Assembly: GCF_000328705.1 (NCBI RefSeq)
Contig: NC_019673.1
Location: forward strand, 6,820,001-6,884,000
DNA from: Saccharothrix espanaensis DSM 44229
Lineage (GTDB): Bacteria; Actinomycetota; Actinomycetes; Mycobacteriales; Pseudonocardiaceae
DNA length: 64,000 nucleotides
Direction: 5' to 3'
The notes beneath the pieces were generated by a model that did not search any database, was not told where the DNA came from, and saw only the letters and a list, made by a program, of their open reading frames with translations. Shown here in pieces: positions 57,557 through 64,000 of this stretch (the first letter of the stretch is position 1; the number at the start of each line of letters is the position of its first letter). Made by a program: the position numbers and the translations under genes.

Positions 57557-57700
57557 ATGACCGGACACGAGCCGACCTTGGACGAGTTCATCGACGACCC
57601 GGAGGCCAAGCTGGAGGCGTTGGGCGAGGTCGACAGCACCAGGGAAGCCCAAGACCCGGAAGCCGACCCGGACGAGGAGTACCAGCGCGACGAGGTGTGA
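57557..57700 (+). CDS. Small acidic protein (47 residues)
   Basis: ATG at 57557 to TGA at 57700; starts MTGHEPTLDEFIDDPEAKLE and ends EADPDEEYQRDEV. Strongly acidic (about 16 Asp/Glu), no hydrophobic segment, probably disordered. The E-F-I-D-D-P-E-A-K-L stretch could be an amphipathic helix. Lies between divergent kinase and convergent TIMP-like genes; no obvious ribosome site, so translation is only probable. Confidence 0.5.
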   Translation: MTGHEPTLDEFIDDPEAKLEALGEVDSTREAQDPEADPDEEYQRDEV

Positions 57701-57734
57701 CCACCGGCCCGTGCGGACCGGTGGCCACCCGGTC

Positions 57735-58226
57735 TCACGGTGCCGCGGTCGCGCAGGGCGTGGTGGGCGGTGTCGTCGTGGATGTGGGCGACGGCACGGT
57801 GTTCGGCGGGCCGCCGGAGGCCAGACGGGTGCCGCTGCACATGTGGGTGCTCACCGTCCCACTGGCCACGTCCCCGTGCGTGAACAGGAGGTACTTCGTG
57901 TTCACGGTCAGCCTTGTGCCGCACATCGCGCCGTTGGTGGCGGTGACGACGTCCACCCGACGTGGCACGTCACCCTTGTACTCCTTGGCCACCTTGACCG
58001 TGTAGCGGTACTGGTCGTCGTACGGCGTGTCCGGCTTGTTGGTCTCCAGCTTCTCGCTGAGCACGACACCGGCGAACACGTAGCCGGCCCGTGCGTAGCG
58101 CTGCGGCTCGCCTTCACCCGGTATGCAGCTGCACGCGCTGGCCGTGCCGGTGAACACCACGGTGAGGAGCCCTGCCGCCATGGTCGCCGCCGCTGCGGCG
58201 TGCGCCAGGAAGCGTAAGCGTGCCAA
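57735..58226 (-). CDS. Secreted TIMP/netrin-like protein (paralogue 1)
   Basis: 163 residues. Signal peptide about 1-29 ending TASA, then mature CSCIPGEGEPQRYARAGYVF: the C-x-C start with downstream Cys (AMCGTRL, HMCSGTRL) and a beta-barrel pattern (YRYTVKVAKEYKGDVPRRVD) match the NTR/TIMP fold, whose N-terminal cysteine chelates protease zinc in animals. C-terminus is a Thr/Pro tail. Tandem paralogue 10 bp away. Inhibitor role is by analogy only. Confidence 0.8.
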   Translation of the reverse strand: MARLRFLAHAAAAATMAAGLLTVVFTGTASACSCIPGEGEPQRYARAGYVFAGVVLSEKLETNKPDTPYDDQYRYTVKVAKEYKGDVPRRVDVVTATNGAMCGTRLTVNTKYLLFTHGDVASGTVSTHMCSGTRLASGGPPNTVPSPTSTTTPPTTPCATAAP

Positions 58227-58236
58227 TGGATCCCCC

Positions 58237-58728
58237 TCAGGTCGATGGGGCGGTGGAAGTCGAACAGGTCGGCGTCACCGTGGTGGACGTCGGCAACCCG
58301 GTGGTGACCGGCGGGCCACCACTGGCCAGGCGGGTCCCGTCGCACAGCCCGGACTCCACCCGCCGGTCGCTGCTGTCGCCCTTGCCGAACACCAGGTACT
58401 TGGAGCCGATCTGCAGGTCGATGCCGCACGCCGTCCCCTGCACGTGGGTGGCGACGTAGACGCGGCGTGGGACGTCGCCCTTGTACTCCTTGTTGACGAT
58501 GACCGTGTAGATGAACCGGTCGTCCGCCCCGCTCGGATCGCGGACTTCGCGGTGCTTGGCGGTGACGACGCCGACGAACACGTGGTTCGCCCGCGCGTAA
58601 CGCCAGGACTCGTTGTCACCCGGGTAGCAGCTGCACGCGCTCGCGGTACCGGTGAACACGGCGGTCAGCAGGCCCGCGGCCACTGTCGCCGCTGCGGCCA
58701 CGTGCGCGAGGACACGAAAACGCGCCAT
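58237..58728 (-). CDS. Secreted TIMP/netrin-like protein (paralogue 2)
   Basis: 163 residues. Signal about 1-29, mature start CSCYPGDNESWRYARANHVF, then FIYTVIVNKEYKGDVPRRVY, TACGIDLQIGSKYLVF and a Cys in ESGLCDGTRLASGGPP. About 60 percent identical by eye to paralogue 1, including the leader. Both keep four to five cysteines in the same order. It is first in the pair, so a promoter should lie before 58728, near the CCTGG/CCAGG repeat at 58749-58761. Confidence 0.8.
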   Translation of the reverse strand: MARFRVLAHVAAAATVAAGLLTAVFTGTASACSCYPGDNESWRYARANHVFVGVVTAKHREVRDPSGADDRFIYTVIVNKEYKGDVPRRVYVATHVQGTACGIDLQIGSKYLVFGKGDSSDRRVESGLCDGTRLASGGPPVTTGLPTSTTVTPTCSTSTAPST

Positions 58729-58776
58729 AAGGATCCCCCTGGTATCCAGGCTGGTCGCGGCGGCGCCGGGGTCAGA

Positions 58777-60069
58777 CTACTGCCCGGCGTGCAGGGCGAA
58801 CCAGAGTTCCGCCCGCACGCCCGGGGAGTCCAGCGAACGGCCCAGCAGCTCCTCCGCGCGGCGCACCCGGTTGCGCATGGTGTGCCGGTGCACGCCCAGC
58901 TTCGCCGCTGCCGGGTCCCACTGGCCGTGGCAGCCCAGCCACACCCGCAGCGACTCCCGCAGCGGCGCGTCCAGCGGGGCCAGCAGGGTGGCCGCGTGCT
59001 GGGCTGCATCGGTTGCCAGCAAACCGGATCCGGGCACGTCGGCGAAGGTCGCGACCTTCTCCTCGGCGGCCCGCAGGGCTTCCCGGTAGCCGCGCGCGAC
59101 GCTGCCCGCGTCGACCTCGCCCGAGGCGTGCGCGGGCCCGTCGACCTCCTGCGCCAGCACCACCACGTGCCCCTCGTACTCGGCCCGGAACCCCGGCGGT
59201 TCGACCGGTCGCGCCCCCGAAACCTCCTTCGGCAGCACGAAGACCCGGAACGGCCCGGCCGGCGCGTCGGCGACCGGCAGCCCGGCGAGCAGCAGGCGGA
59301 ACTGGGCGGTGCGCAGGTCGCGGCGCACCCCGTCCACCGCGTCGGACTGCGCGAGCGCGAGGGTGAGCAGCGAGGCGGCGGTGTTGACGATGTGCCGGTC
59401 GGCGGCGTCCAGTGGACCGGCGGTGGCCACGGCGAGGTAGCCGCGCCGGCCGAGGACCTGCATCGCCAGGTGCCGCTCCCCCGCCTGCCACGCCGAGCCC
59501 GCCGGGCCGGCACCCAGCCGGCGGGCCTCCTCGCGCAGATCGGGCAGCTCGCCGCTGACGTGCGCGGTCTCGCCGGACGCGTCGAGCAGCGCCACCGCGC
59601 CGCCGATCAGCACGGCGAGCCGGCGCACCACGGCCTCGGTCGAGGTCAGCGCGGCCCGGGTGAGCGCCCGCTGGGCGTCGCTGGTGCGGGTCAGGTTGGC
59701 GTACTCGTCCGCCGCGACGGCCCGGGACACGGCCTTGGTGATCGCGATGAACGGGACCCGGCGGGGCACCTCGACCAGCGGCAGCCCGGCCGCGCGGGCG
59801 GCGGCGACCAGGTCGGCGGGCACGGTCGCGTGGCTCAGCCCGGTGCCGAAGCCCAGGCCGACCGCGCCCGCGTCGACCAGCCGGCGCACGTAGGCGCGGT
59901 GCGGGCCGAGCGCGATGCCGGTGGTCAGCAGCAGCTCGCCGCCTTCGAGGAACGGCGTGGGGTCGGCCAGCTCGGTGCTGTGCACCCAGGCGACCGGCCG
60001 GTCCAGGCCCGTGGCGACGTGCACCGGCAGGCCCACCTCGCGGGCCAGGCTCTCCAGCGTGAGCGGCAT
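58777..60069 (-). CDS. PucR family transcriptional regulator
   Basis: 430 residues. N-terminal PucR-type domain (LTLESLAREVGLPVHVATGL, then LADPTPFLEGGELLLTTGIA), a central GGDEF-like region and the C-terminal HTH (WLGCHGQWDPAAAKLGVHRHT, MRNRVRRAEELLGR). Such regulators activate catabolic operons for purines, glutamate or GABA. It is divergent from gabT-gabD across 81 bp, so it should control them. ATG at 60069; GTG at 60075 is alternative. Confidence 0.9.
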   Translation of the reverse strand: MPLTLESLAREVGLPVHVATGLDRPVAWVHSTELADPTPFLEGGELLLTTGIALGPHRAYVRRLVDAGAVGLGFGTGLSHATVPADLVAAARAAGLPLVEVPRRVPFIAITKAVSRAVAADEYANLTRTSDAQRALTRAALTSTEAVVRRLAVLIGGAVALLDASGETAHVSGELPDLREEARRLGAGPAGSAWQAGERHLAMQVLGRRGYLAVATAGPLDAADRHIVNTAASLLTLALAQSDAVDGVRRDLRTAQFRLLLAGLPVADAPAGPFRVFVLPKEVSGARPVEPPGFRAEYEGHVVVLAQEVDGPAHASGEVDAGSVARGYREALRAAEEKVATFADVPGSGLLATDAAQHAATLLAPLDAPLRESLRVWLGCHGQWDPAAAKLGVHRHTMRNRVRRAEELLGRSLDSPGVRAELWFALHAGQ

Positions 60070-60150
60070 GGACACTTTGTACAGCGTTCGAGCCCACGTT
60101 CGCCATTTCCTCCACTGGCCGGTTCGGCTCCGGGGACGGATGCTGGACCC

Positions 60151-61431
60151 GTGACCCGACTGCGCACCCAGATCCCCGGCCCCCGGTCGTTGGACCTCGC
60201 CGCCCGCCGCAAGGGCGCCGTCGCGGCCGGCGTCGGCTCGACCCTCCCGGTCTACGTCGAGCGCGCCGAGGACGGGCTGCTGGTCGACGTGGACGGCAAC
60301 CGGCTGATCGACCTCGCGTCGGGCATCGCGGTCACCGGCGTCGGCAATCCCGCGCCGCGCGTGGCGGCGGCCGTGCACGAGCAGATCGACCGGTTCAGCC
60401 ACACGTGCTTCATGGTCACGCCCTACGAGGGGTACGTGGAGGTGTGCGAGCGGCTCAACGCGCTGACGCCCGGCACGCACGAGAAGCGCTCGGTGCTGTT
60501 CAACTCCGGCGCGGAAGCCGTGGAGAACGCGGTGAAGATCGCCCGCCACGCCACCGGGCGCACGTCGGTCGTCGTGTTCGACCACGCCTACCACGGGCGC
60601 ACGAACCTCACGATGGCGTTGACCGCCAAGAACATGCCGTACAAGCAGGGTTTCGGGCCGTTCGCCCCCGAGGTGTACCGCGCGCCGATGTCCTACCCGT
60701 ACCGCGACGGGCTCACCGGCCCCGAAGCCGCCGCGCGGGCGATCGACGTGATCGAGAAGCAGGTCGGGGTCCCCGCCTGCGTGCTGATCGAGCCCATCCA
60801 GGGCGAGGGCGGGTTCATCGAGCCCGCGCCGGGGTTCCTGGCCGCGCTGGCGGACTGGTGCCGGGAGCGCGGCGCGCTGCTGGTCGCCGACGAGATCCAG
60901 ACCGGGTTCTGCCGCACCGGCGCGTGGTTCGCCGCCGAGCACCAGGACGTGGTGCCCGACCTGGTCACCACCGCCAAGGGCATCGCCGGCGGGCTGCCGC
61001 TGGCCGCGGTGACCGGGCGCGCCGAGGTGATGGACGCCGTGCACAGCGGCGGGCTGGGCGGCACGTACGGGGGCAACCCGATCGCCTGCGCCGCCGCGCT
61101 CGGCGCGATCGACACCATGGCCGAACTCGACCTCAACGCCGCCGCCCGGCGGATCGAGGCCACCGTCCTCCCCCGGCTGCGCGCCGCCGTCGGCCGGCAC
61201 GGCGACGTGCGCGGGCGCGGCGCGATGCTCGCGGTCGAGTTCGCCGACCGGACCCCCGAGGTCGCCGCGCGGGTGGCCGGCGCGTGCCACGCGGCCGGCG
61301 TGGTCGTCCTCACCTGCGGGACCCACGGGAACGTCATCCGCCTCCTGCCGCCGCTGGTGATCCCCGACGGGGTGCTGGACGAGGGCGTGGCGGTGCTGGA
61401 ACAGGCAATTGTCGAAGGAGTCGGACGATGA
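60151..61431 (+). CDS. gabT: 4-aminobutyrate aminotransferase
   Basis: 426 residues, class III PLP aminotransferase. NSGAEAVENAVKIARHATG binds cofactor phosphate, DEIQTGFCRTG has the cofactor Asp, and Lys276 (TTAKGIAGG) is the Schiff-base lysine. It moves the amino group of GABA to 2-oxoglutarate, giving succinate semialdehyde and glutamate. GTG at 60151. The stop overlaps gabD by 4 bp. Chain length and motifs fit GabT; 5-aminovalerate or other omega-amino acids are possible substrates. Confidence 0.92.
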   Translation: MTRLRTQIPGPRSLDLAARRKGAVAAGVGSTLPVYVERAEDGLLVDVDGNRLIDLASGIAVTGVGNPAPRVAAAVHEQIDRFSHTCFMVTPYEGYVEVCERLNALTPGTHEKRSVLFNSGAEAVENAVKIARHATGRTSVVVFDHAYHGRTNLTMALTAKNMPYKQGFGPFAPEVYRAPMSYPYRDGLTGPEAAARAIDVIEKQVGVPACVLIEPIQGEGGFIEPAPGFLAALADWCRERGALLVADEIQTGFCRTGAWFAAEHQDVVPDLVTTAKGIAGGLPLAAVTGRAEVMDAVHSGGLGGTYGGNPIACAAALGAIDTMAELDLNAAARRIEATVLPRLRAAVGRHGDVRGRGAMLAVEFADRTPEVAARVAGACHAAGVVVLTCGTHGNVIRLLPPLVIPDGVLDEGVAVLEQAIVEGVGR

Positions 61432-62855
61432 ACACCCCGTACTGGGTCGCCGGGCAGGCCACGTCGAGCGCGGACGTCGTGGAGGTGCGCAGCCCGTACG
61501 ACGGCGCGCTCGCCGGGACGACGTCGAACGCGACGGCGCAGGACGTCGAACGGGCCGTGGCCGCCGCGGCCGACGTGGCCGAGGAGTTCGCCTCGCTGCC
61601 CGCGCACGCCCGCTCCGCCGCGCTGGACCACGTGTCCCGCCGGCTGGCCGAGCGCGCCGAGGAGGTCGCGGCGCTGATCACCGCGGAGTCCGGCAAGCCG
61701 CTCAAGTGGTCCCGGATGGAGGTGGCACGGGCGGTCTCGACGTTCCGCTGGGCCGCCGAGGAGGCCCGCCGGTTCTCCGGCGAGCTCCAGCGGCTGGACA
61801 CCGACCCGGCCGCGACCGGCCGGCTGGCGCTGGTCCGCCGGTCGCCGCGTGGCGTGGTGCTGGGCATCGCGCCGTTCAACTTCCCGCTCAACCTGGTGGC
61901 GCACAAGGTCGCGCCGGCCATCGCGGTGGGCGCGCCGATCGTCCTCAAGCCCGCCCCGGCCACCCCGCTGGTGGCGCTGCTGCTGGGCTCGATCCTGGCC
62001 GAGACCGACCTGCCGGCGGGCTCCTGGTCGGTGATCCCGGTGCCCAACGAGGTCGCCGGCGAGCTGGTCGCCGACCCGCGCCTGCCGGTCGTGTCGTTCA
62101 CCGGGTCCGGCCCGGTCGGCTATGGGATCCTCGACCGGGTGCCGCGCAAGCACGTCGTGCTGGAACTGGGCGGCAACGCCGCCGCCGTCGTCTGCCCGGA
62201 CTGGGCGGACCTGGACTGGGCGGCGCAGCGGATCGCCACCTTCGCGATGTACCAGGGCGGGCAGTCGTGCATCTCGGTGCAGCGGGTGTACCTGCACGCC
62301 GACGTGTACGACGCGGTGGCCGAGGCGGTCGTGGCGCACGTGCGCAAGCTCGGCACCGGCGCGCCGCAGGACCCGTCGACCGACGTCGGCCCGCTGATCA
62401 ACGAGGCCGCCGCGCAGCGGGTGGAGAGCTGGGTGGACGAGGCCGTGGCGGCGGGCGCGACCCTGCTCACCGGCGGCACCCGGGACGGGGCGGTCTACGC
62501 GCCGACCGTGCTGGCCGACGTGCCGGCCGACTGCAAGGTGGTCGACGAGGAGGTCTTCGGCCCGGTGGTCGTGCTGACCAGGGTGGCGTCGGTCGAGGAG
62601 GCGTTCGACAAGGTCAACGACTCCCGGTTCGGCCTTCAGGCGGGCCTGTTCACCACCGACGTGCGGCTGGCGTTCAAGGCGTCCAAGCGCCTGGCGGTCG
62701 GCGGTGTGATCGTCGGCGACGTCCCGAGCTTCCGCGCCGACCAGATGCCCTACGGCGGCGTGAAGGAGTCCGGCACCGGCCGCGAGGGCGTGCACGCCGC
62801 GATGACCGACCTGACCGAGGAACACGTCCTGGTCCTCACCGGCCTCGACCTGTAA
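61428..62855 (+). CDS. gabD: Succinate-semialdehyde/aldehyde dehydrogenase
   Basis: 475 residues, aldehyde dehydrogenase fold. NAD(P) pocket PFNFPLNLVAHKVAPAIAVG, Glu246 (LELGGN) and nucleophilic Cys281 (GGQSCISVQR). It oxidises the semialdehyde from GabT to succinate, completing entry into the TCA cycle. The motif set is also compatible with other omega-semialdehyde dehydrogenases, but the 4-bp overlap with gabT supports this role. A perfect hairpin follows. Confidence 0.9.
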   Translation: MNTPYWVAGQATSSADVVEVRSPYDGALAGTTSNATAQDVERAVAAAADVAEEFASLPAHARSAALDHVSRRLAERAEEVAALITAESGKPLKWSRMEVARAVSTFRWAAEEARRFSGELQRLDTDPAATGRLALVRRSPRGVVLGIAPFNFPLNLVAHKVAPAIAVGAPIVLKPAPATPLVALLLGSILAETDLPAGSWSVIPVPNEVAGELVADPRLPVVSFTGSGPVGYGILDRVPRKHVVLELGGNAAAVVCPDWADLDWAAQRIATFAMYQGGQSCISVQRVYLHADVYDAVAEAVVAHVRKLGTGAPQDPSTDVGPLINEAAAQRVESWVDEAVAAGATLLTGGTRDGAVYAPTVLADVPADCKVVDEEVFGPVVVLTRVASVEEAFDKVNDSRFGLQAGLFTTDVRLAFKASKRLAVGGVIVGDVPSFRADQMPYGGVKESGTGREGVHAAMTDLTEEHVLVLTGLDL

Positions 62856-62877
62856 CCCCGCGGCAGCCCGAAACCCC

Positions 62878-62911
62878 CGTGCCCTCCACACCACCCGGTG
62901 TGGAGGGCACG
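62878..62911 (+). terminator. Perfect terminator hairpin after gabD
   Basis: Arms 62878-62892 and 62897-62911 are perfect complements of 15 bp with loop ACCC. It stands 23 nt after the gabD stop, so it should end the gabTD message. Confidence 0.85.
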
Positions 62912-63218
62912 CGCATCCACGGTGGAGGTCCTGGGCGGTACGCGGAGCGGGGCGGATCCACACCCGTGCCCGCCGGCGGCGACTGATCCGGGCGGGACGC
63001 CCCTACCACTTGCCCGGCTCGGCGTACCCGCAGGTCTGCGGGCTCCGGCGGGCGGTTCGGCGCCATCGCGGGGATTGCGGGCTCCGGGCGCTCCGGCCGA
63101 CGCCCGACGCGGGCCGGCTTCGCCCTTTCGGGTTCTGCACCGACAGGGCCGGGGTGGTTACCGTGGCTGTTGCGCTCGCCGTTGCCCTGGAACACCCACC
63201 GGATCGGGGTGATCGCCC
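62912..63218. other. Intergenic region before the cyclase-like gene
   Basis: About 300 bp without a supportable gene. The sequence is GC-rich with repeated CGGGCTCCGG-like words. The promoter of the downstream gene must lie here; TACCGT near 63160 is a candidate -10 box but is not convincing. Confidence 0.4.
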
Positions 63219-64000
63219 TTGTCAGTCGACAGCCCCCCGCTGCACCACACGATCCTCGCGATCGACATCGAGCGGTGGGGTGATCCGGCCCGCACCGACG
63301 GGCACCGCCGCATCATGCACAGCGGCCTGTTCGCCGCGGTGCGCCAGGCGTTCGCCGACATCTCGGTCGAGTGGGCGTCCTGCGTGTTCGAGAACACCGG
63401 TGACGGGATGCTCGTCCTCATCCCGGCCACGGTGTCCGGCGGGCACCTGATGGACCTGCTGCCCTCCCGCATCACCGCGGCCGTCCGGCGGCACAACGAC
63501 GTCTCGGCGACCGAGGCGCGCATGCGGCTGCGGATAGCCCTGCACGAGGGGCCGGTGCGGGTGGTCCCGGACGGGCAGATCTCCACCGCGATCACCGTGG
63601 CGTGCCGGTTGCTCGAGTCGGCCGAACTCCGCGCGGCGCATCGGGTCTCGGGCGAGCCGGTGACGATCATGGTGTCGGACCTGTTCTACCGCAACGCGAT
63701 CCACCACGACCCGGCGACCGAACCCGAGCGGTACCGCAGGGTCGCGGTCACGGTGAAGGAACTGACCGAGCACGCGTGGATCCGCTCGCCCGCCGCCACA
63801 CCCCGCCCGCTCCGGTTGTCCGAAGCGACAGAGCCCTCCCCCGCGCAGCCCTCCCCCGCGCAGCCCTCCCCGCCGGAGCGCGCCCCGGCAGAGCCGACCC
63901 GGGCGGTGAACGGGGTGGTGCCGCCGCACCGGCCCGCCGACCGCCCGGACCCGCTCGACGAGCTGGTCGAGGCGCTGGAGGCGGTGCCGTCGATGCGCGA
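63219..64000 (+). CDS. Nucleotidyl-cyclase-like protein with probable effector-associated tail (cut by right edge)
   Basis: TTG at 63219; 260 residues to the edge, no stop. Residues 9-150 form a class III cyclase-like fold: metal aspartates Asp16 (TILAIDIERW) and Asp62 (ENTGDGMLVL), then RIALHEGPVRV. As in the CATRA-like protein, the catalytic Asn is lost (TVACRL keeps only Arg). After a Pro/Ser linker with 15-bp DNA repeats (PSPAQ units), DELVEALEAVPSMR begins what looks like an effector-associated or death-like adaptor domain. This combination is typical of modular bacterial conflict systems. Confidence 0.6.
   Translation, partial: MSVDSPPLHHTILAIDIERWGDPARTDGHRRIMHSGLFAAVRQAFADISVEWASCVFENTGDGMLVLIPATVSGGHLMDLLPSRITAAVRRHNDVSATEARMRLRIALHEGPVRVVPDGQISTAITVACRLLESAELRAAHRVSGEPVTIMVSDLFYRNAIHHDPATEPERYRRVAVTVKELTEHAWIRSPAATPRPLRLSEATEPSPAQPSPAQPSPPERAPAEPTRAVNGVVPPHRPADRPDPLDELVEALEAVPSMR

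Noticed and set aside
58123-60150. Open frame extending gabT about 680 codons upstream
   Set aside because: The extra part is antisense to PucR and TIMP-like genes; GabT homology begins at the GTG at 60151.
62836-63195. 119-codon minus-strand frame after gabD
   Set aside because: Low-complexity Pro/Arg sequence overlapping the terminator hairpin, with no ribosome site or domain.

Overview
The window is high-GC DNA with strong third-position GC bias, many GTG starts and overlapping stop/start junctions. It carries DUF397/XRE pairs, F420-type LLM oxidoreductases, an IdeR/DmdR-type iron box and many partner-switching regulators. All of this points to a filamentous actinomycete. The subtilisin-rich content and gene style suggest Pseudonocardiales (Saccharothrix, Actinosynnema or Lentzea-like), which is an inference. 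I saw no rRNA, tRNA, CRISPR array, transposase or prophage.

Layout. 1-5 kb: a TetR gene cut by the left edge, divergent from an alpha/beta hydrolase across a paired operator; then an MBL hydrolase, a small GNAT and a HelD-like RNA-polymerase-recycling ATPase. 5-8 kb: remnant of a siderophore locus with an intact transporter ATPase, a fused remnant of the binding-protein and permease genes, an intact ornithine/lysine N-hydroxylase and two iron boxes. 8-11.4 kb: a TetR/FBP-domain pair with a perfect palindromic operator, a frameshifted MOSC gene and an SDR. 11.4-15.3 kb: pcaHGBDC, the protocatechuate branch of the beta-ketoadipate pathway, as one minus-strand operon. 15.8-27 kb: a signalling block of response regulators, two histidine kinases (one a 1483-residue soluble kinase with about ten HAMP units), RsbW-like kinases, STAS proteins, a PP2C phosphatase and a DUF397/XRE pair. 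27.3-29.7 kb: a membrane-anchored protein with a periplasmic-binding-like exterior. 29.9-31.7 kb: a secreted trypsin-like protease.

32.1-37.1 kb holds the most interesting locus: a small helical protein, a CATRA-like protein fused to a nucleotidyl-cyclase-like domain, and a convergent 1032-residue TPR-CHAT protease. It looks like a biological-conflict (immunity or cell-suicide) module of the CATRA type. A second cyclase-like gene, followed by a possible effector-associated domain, starts at 63.2 kb and is cut by the right edge.

37.2-50 kb: a relic of a subtilisin-type protease C-terminus with a neighbouring regulator, metabolic genes, a two-component pair, a secreted S33-type hydrolase and two tandem S8 proteases. 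50-57.7 kb: a Ppx/GppA-like protein, STAS, GNAT, a broken MEDS-ATPase gene, hydrolases, an LLM oxidoreductase and a Ser/Thr kinase. 57.7-58.7 kb: two tandem secreted TIMP-like proteins. 58.8-62.9 kb: a PucR regulator divergent from gabT-gabD (GABA degradation).

Three themes recur: small deletions or frameshifts in otherwise well-conserved genes (siderophore transporter, MOSC, MEDS, S8 relic); 15-bp tandem repeats at or just after gene 3' ends; and leaderless promoters whose -10 box lies about 7 nt before the start codon.
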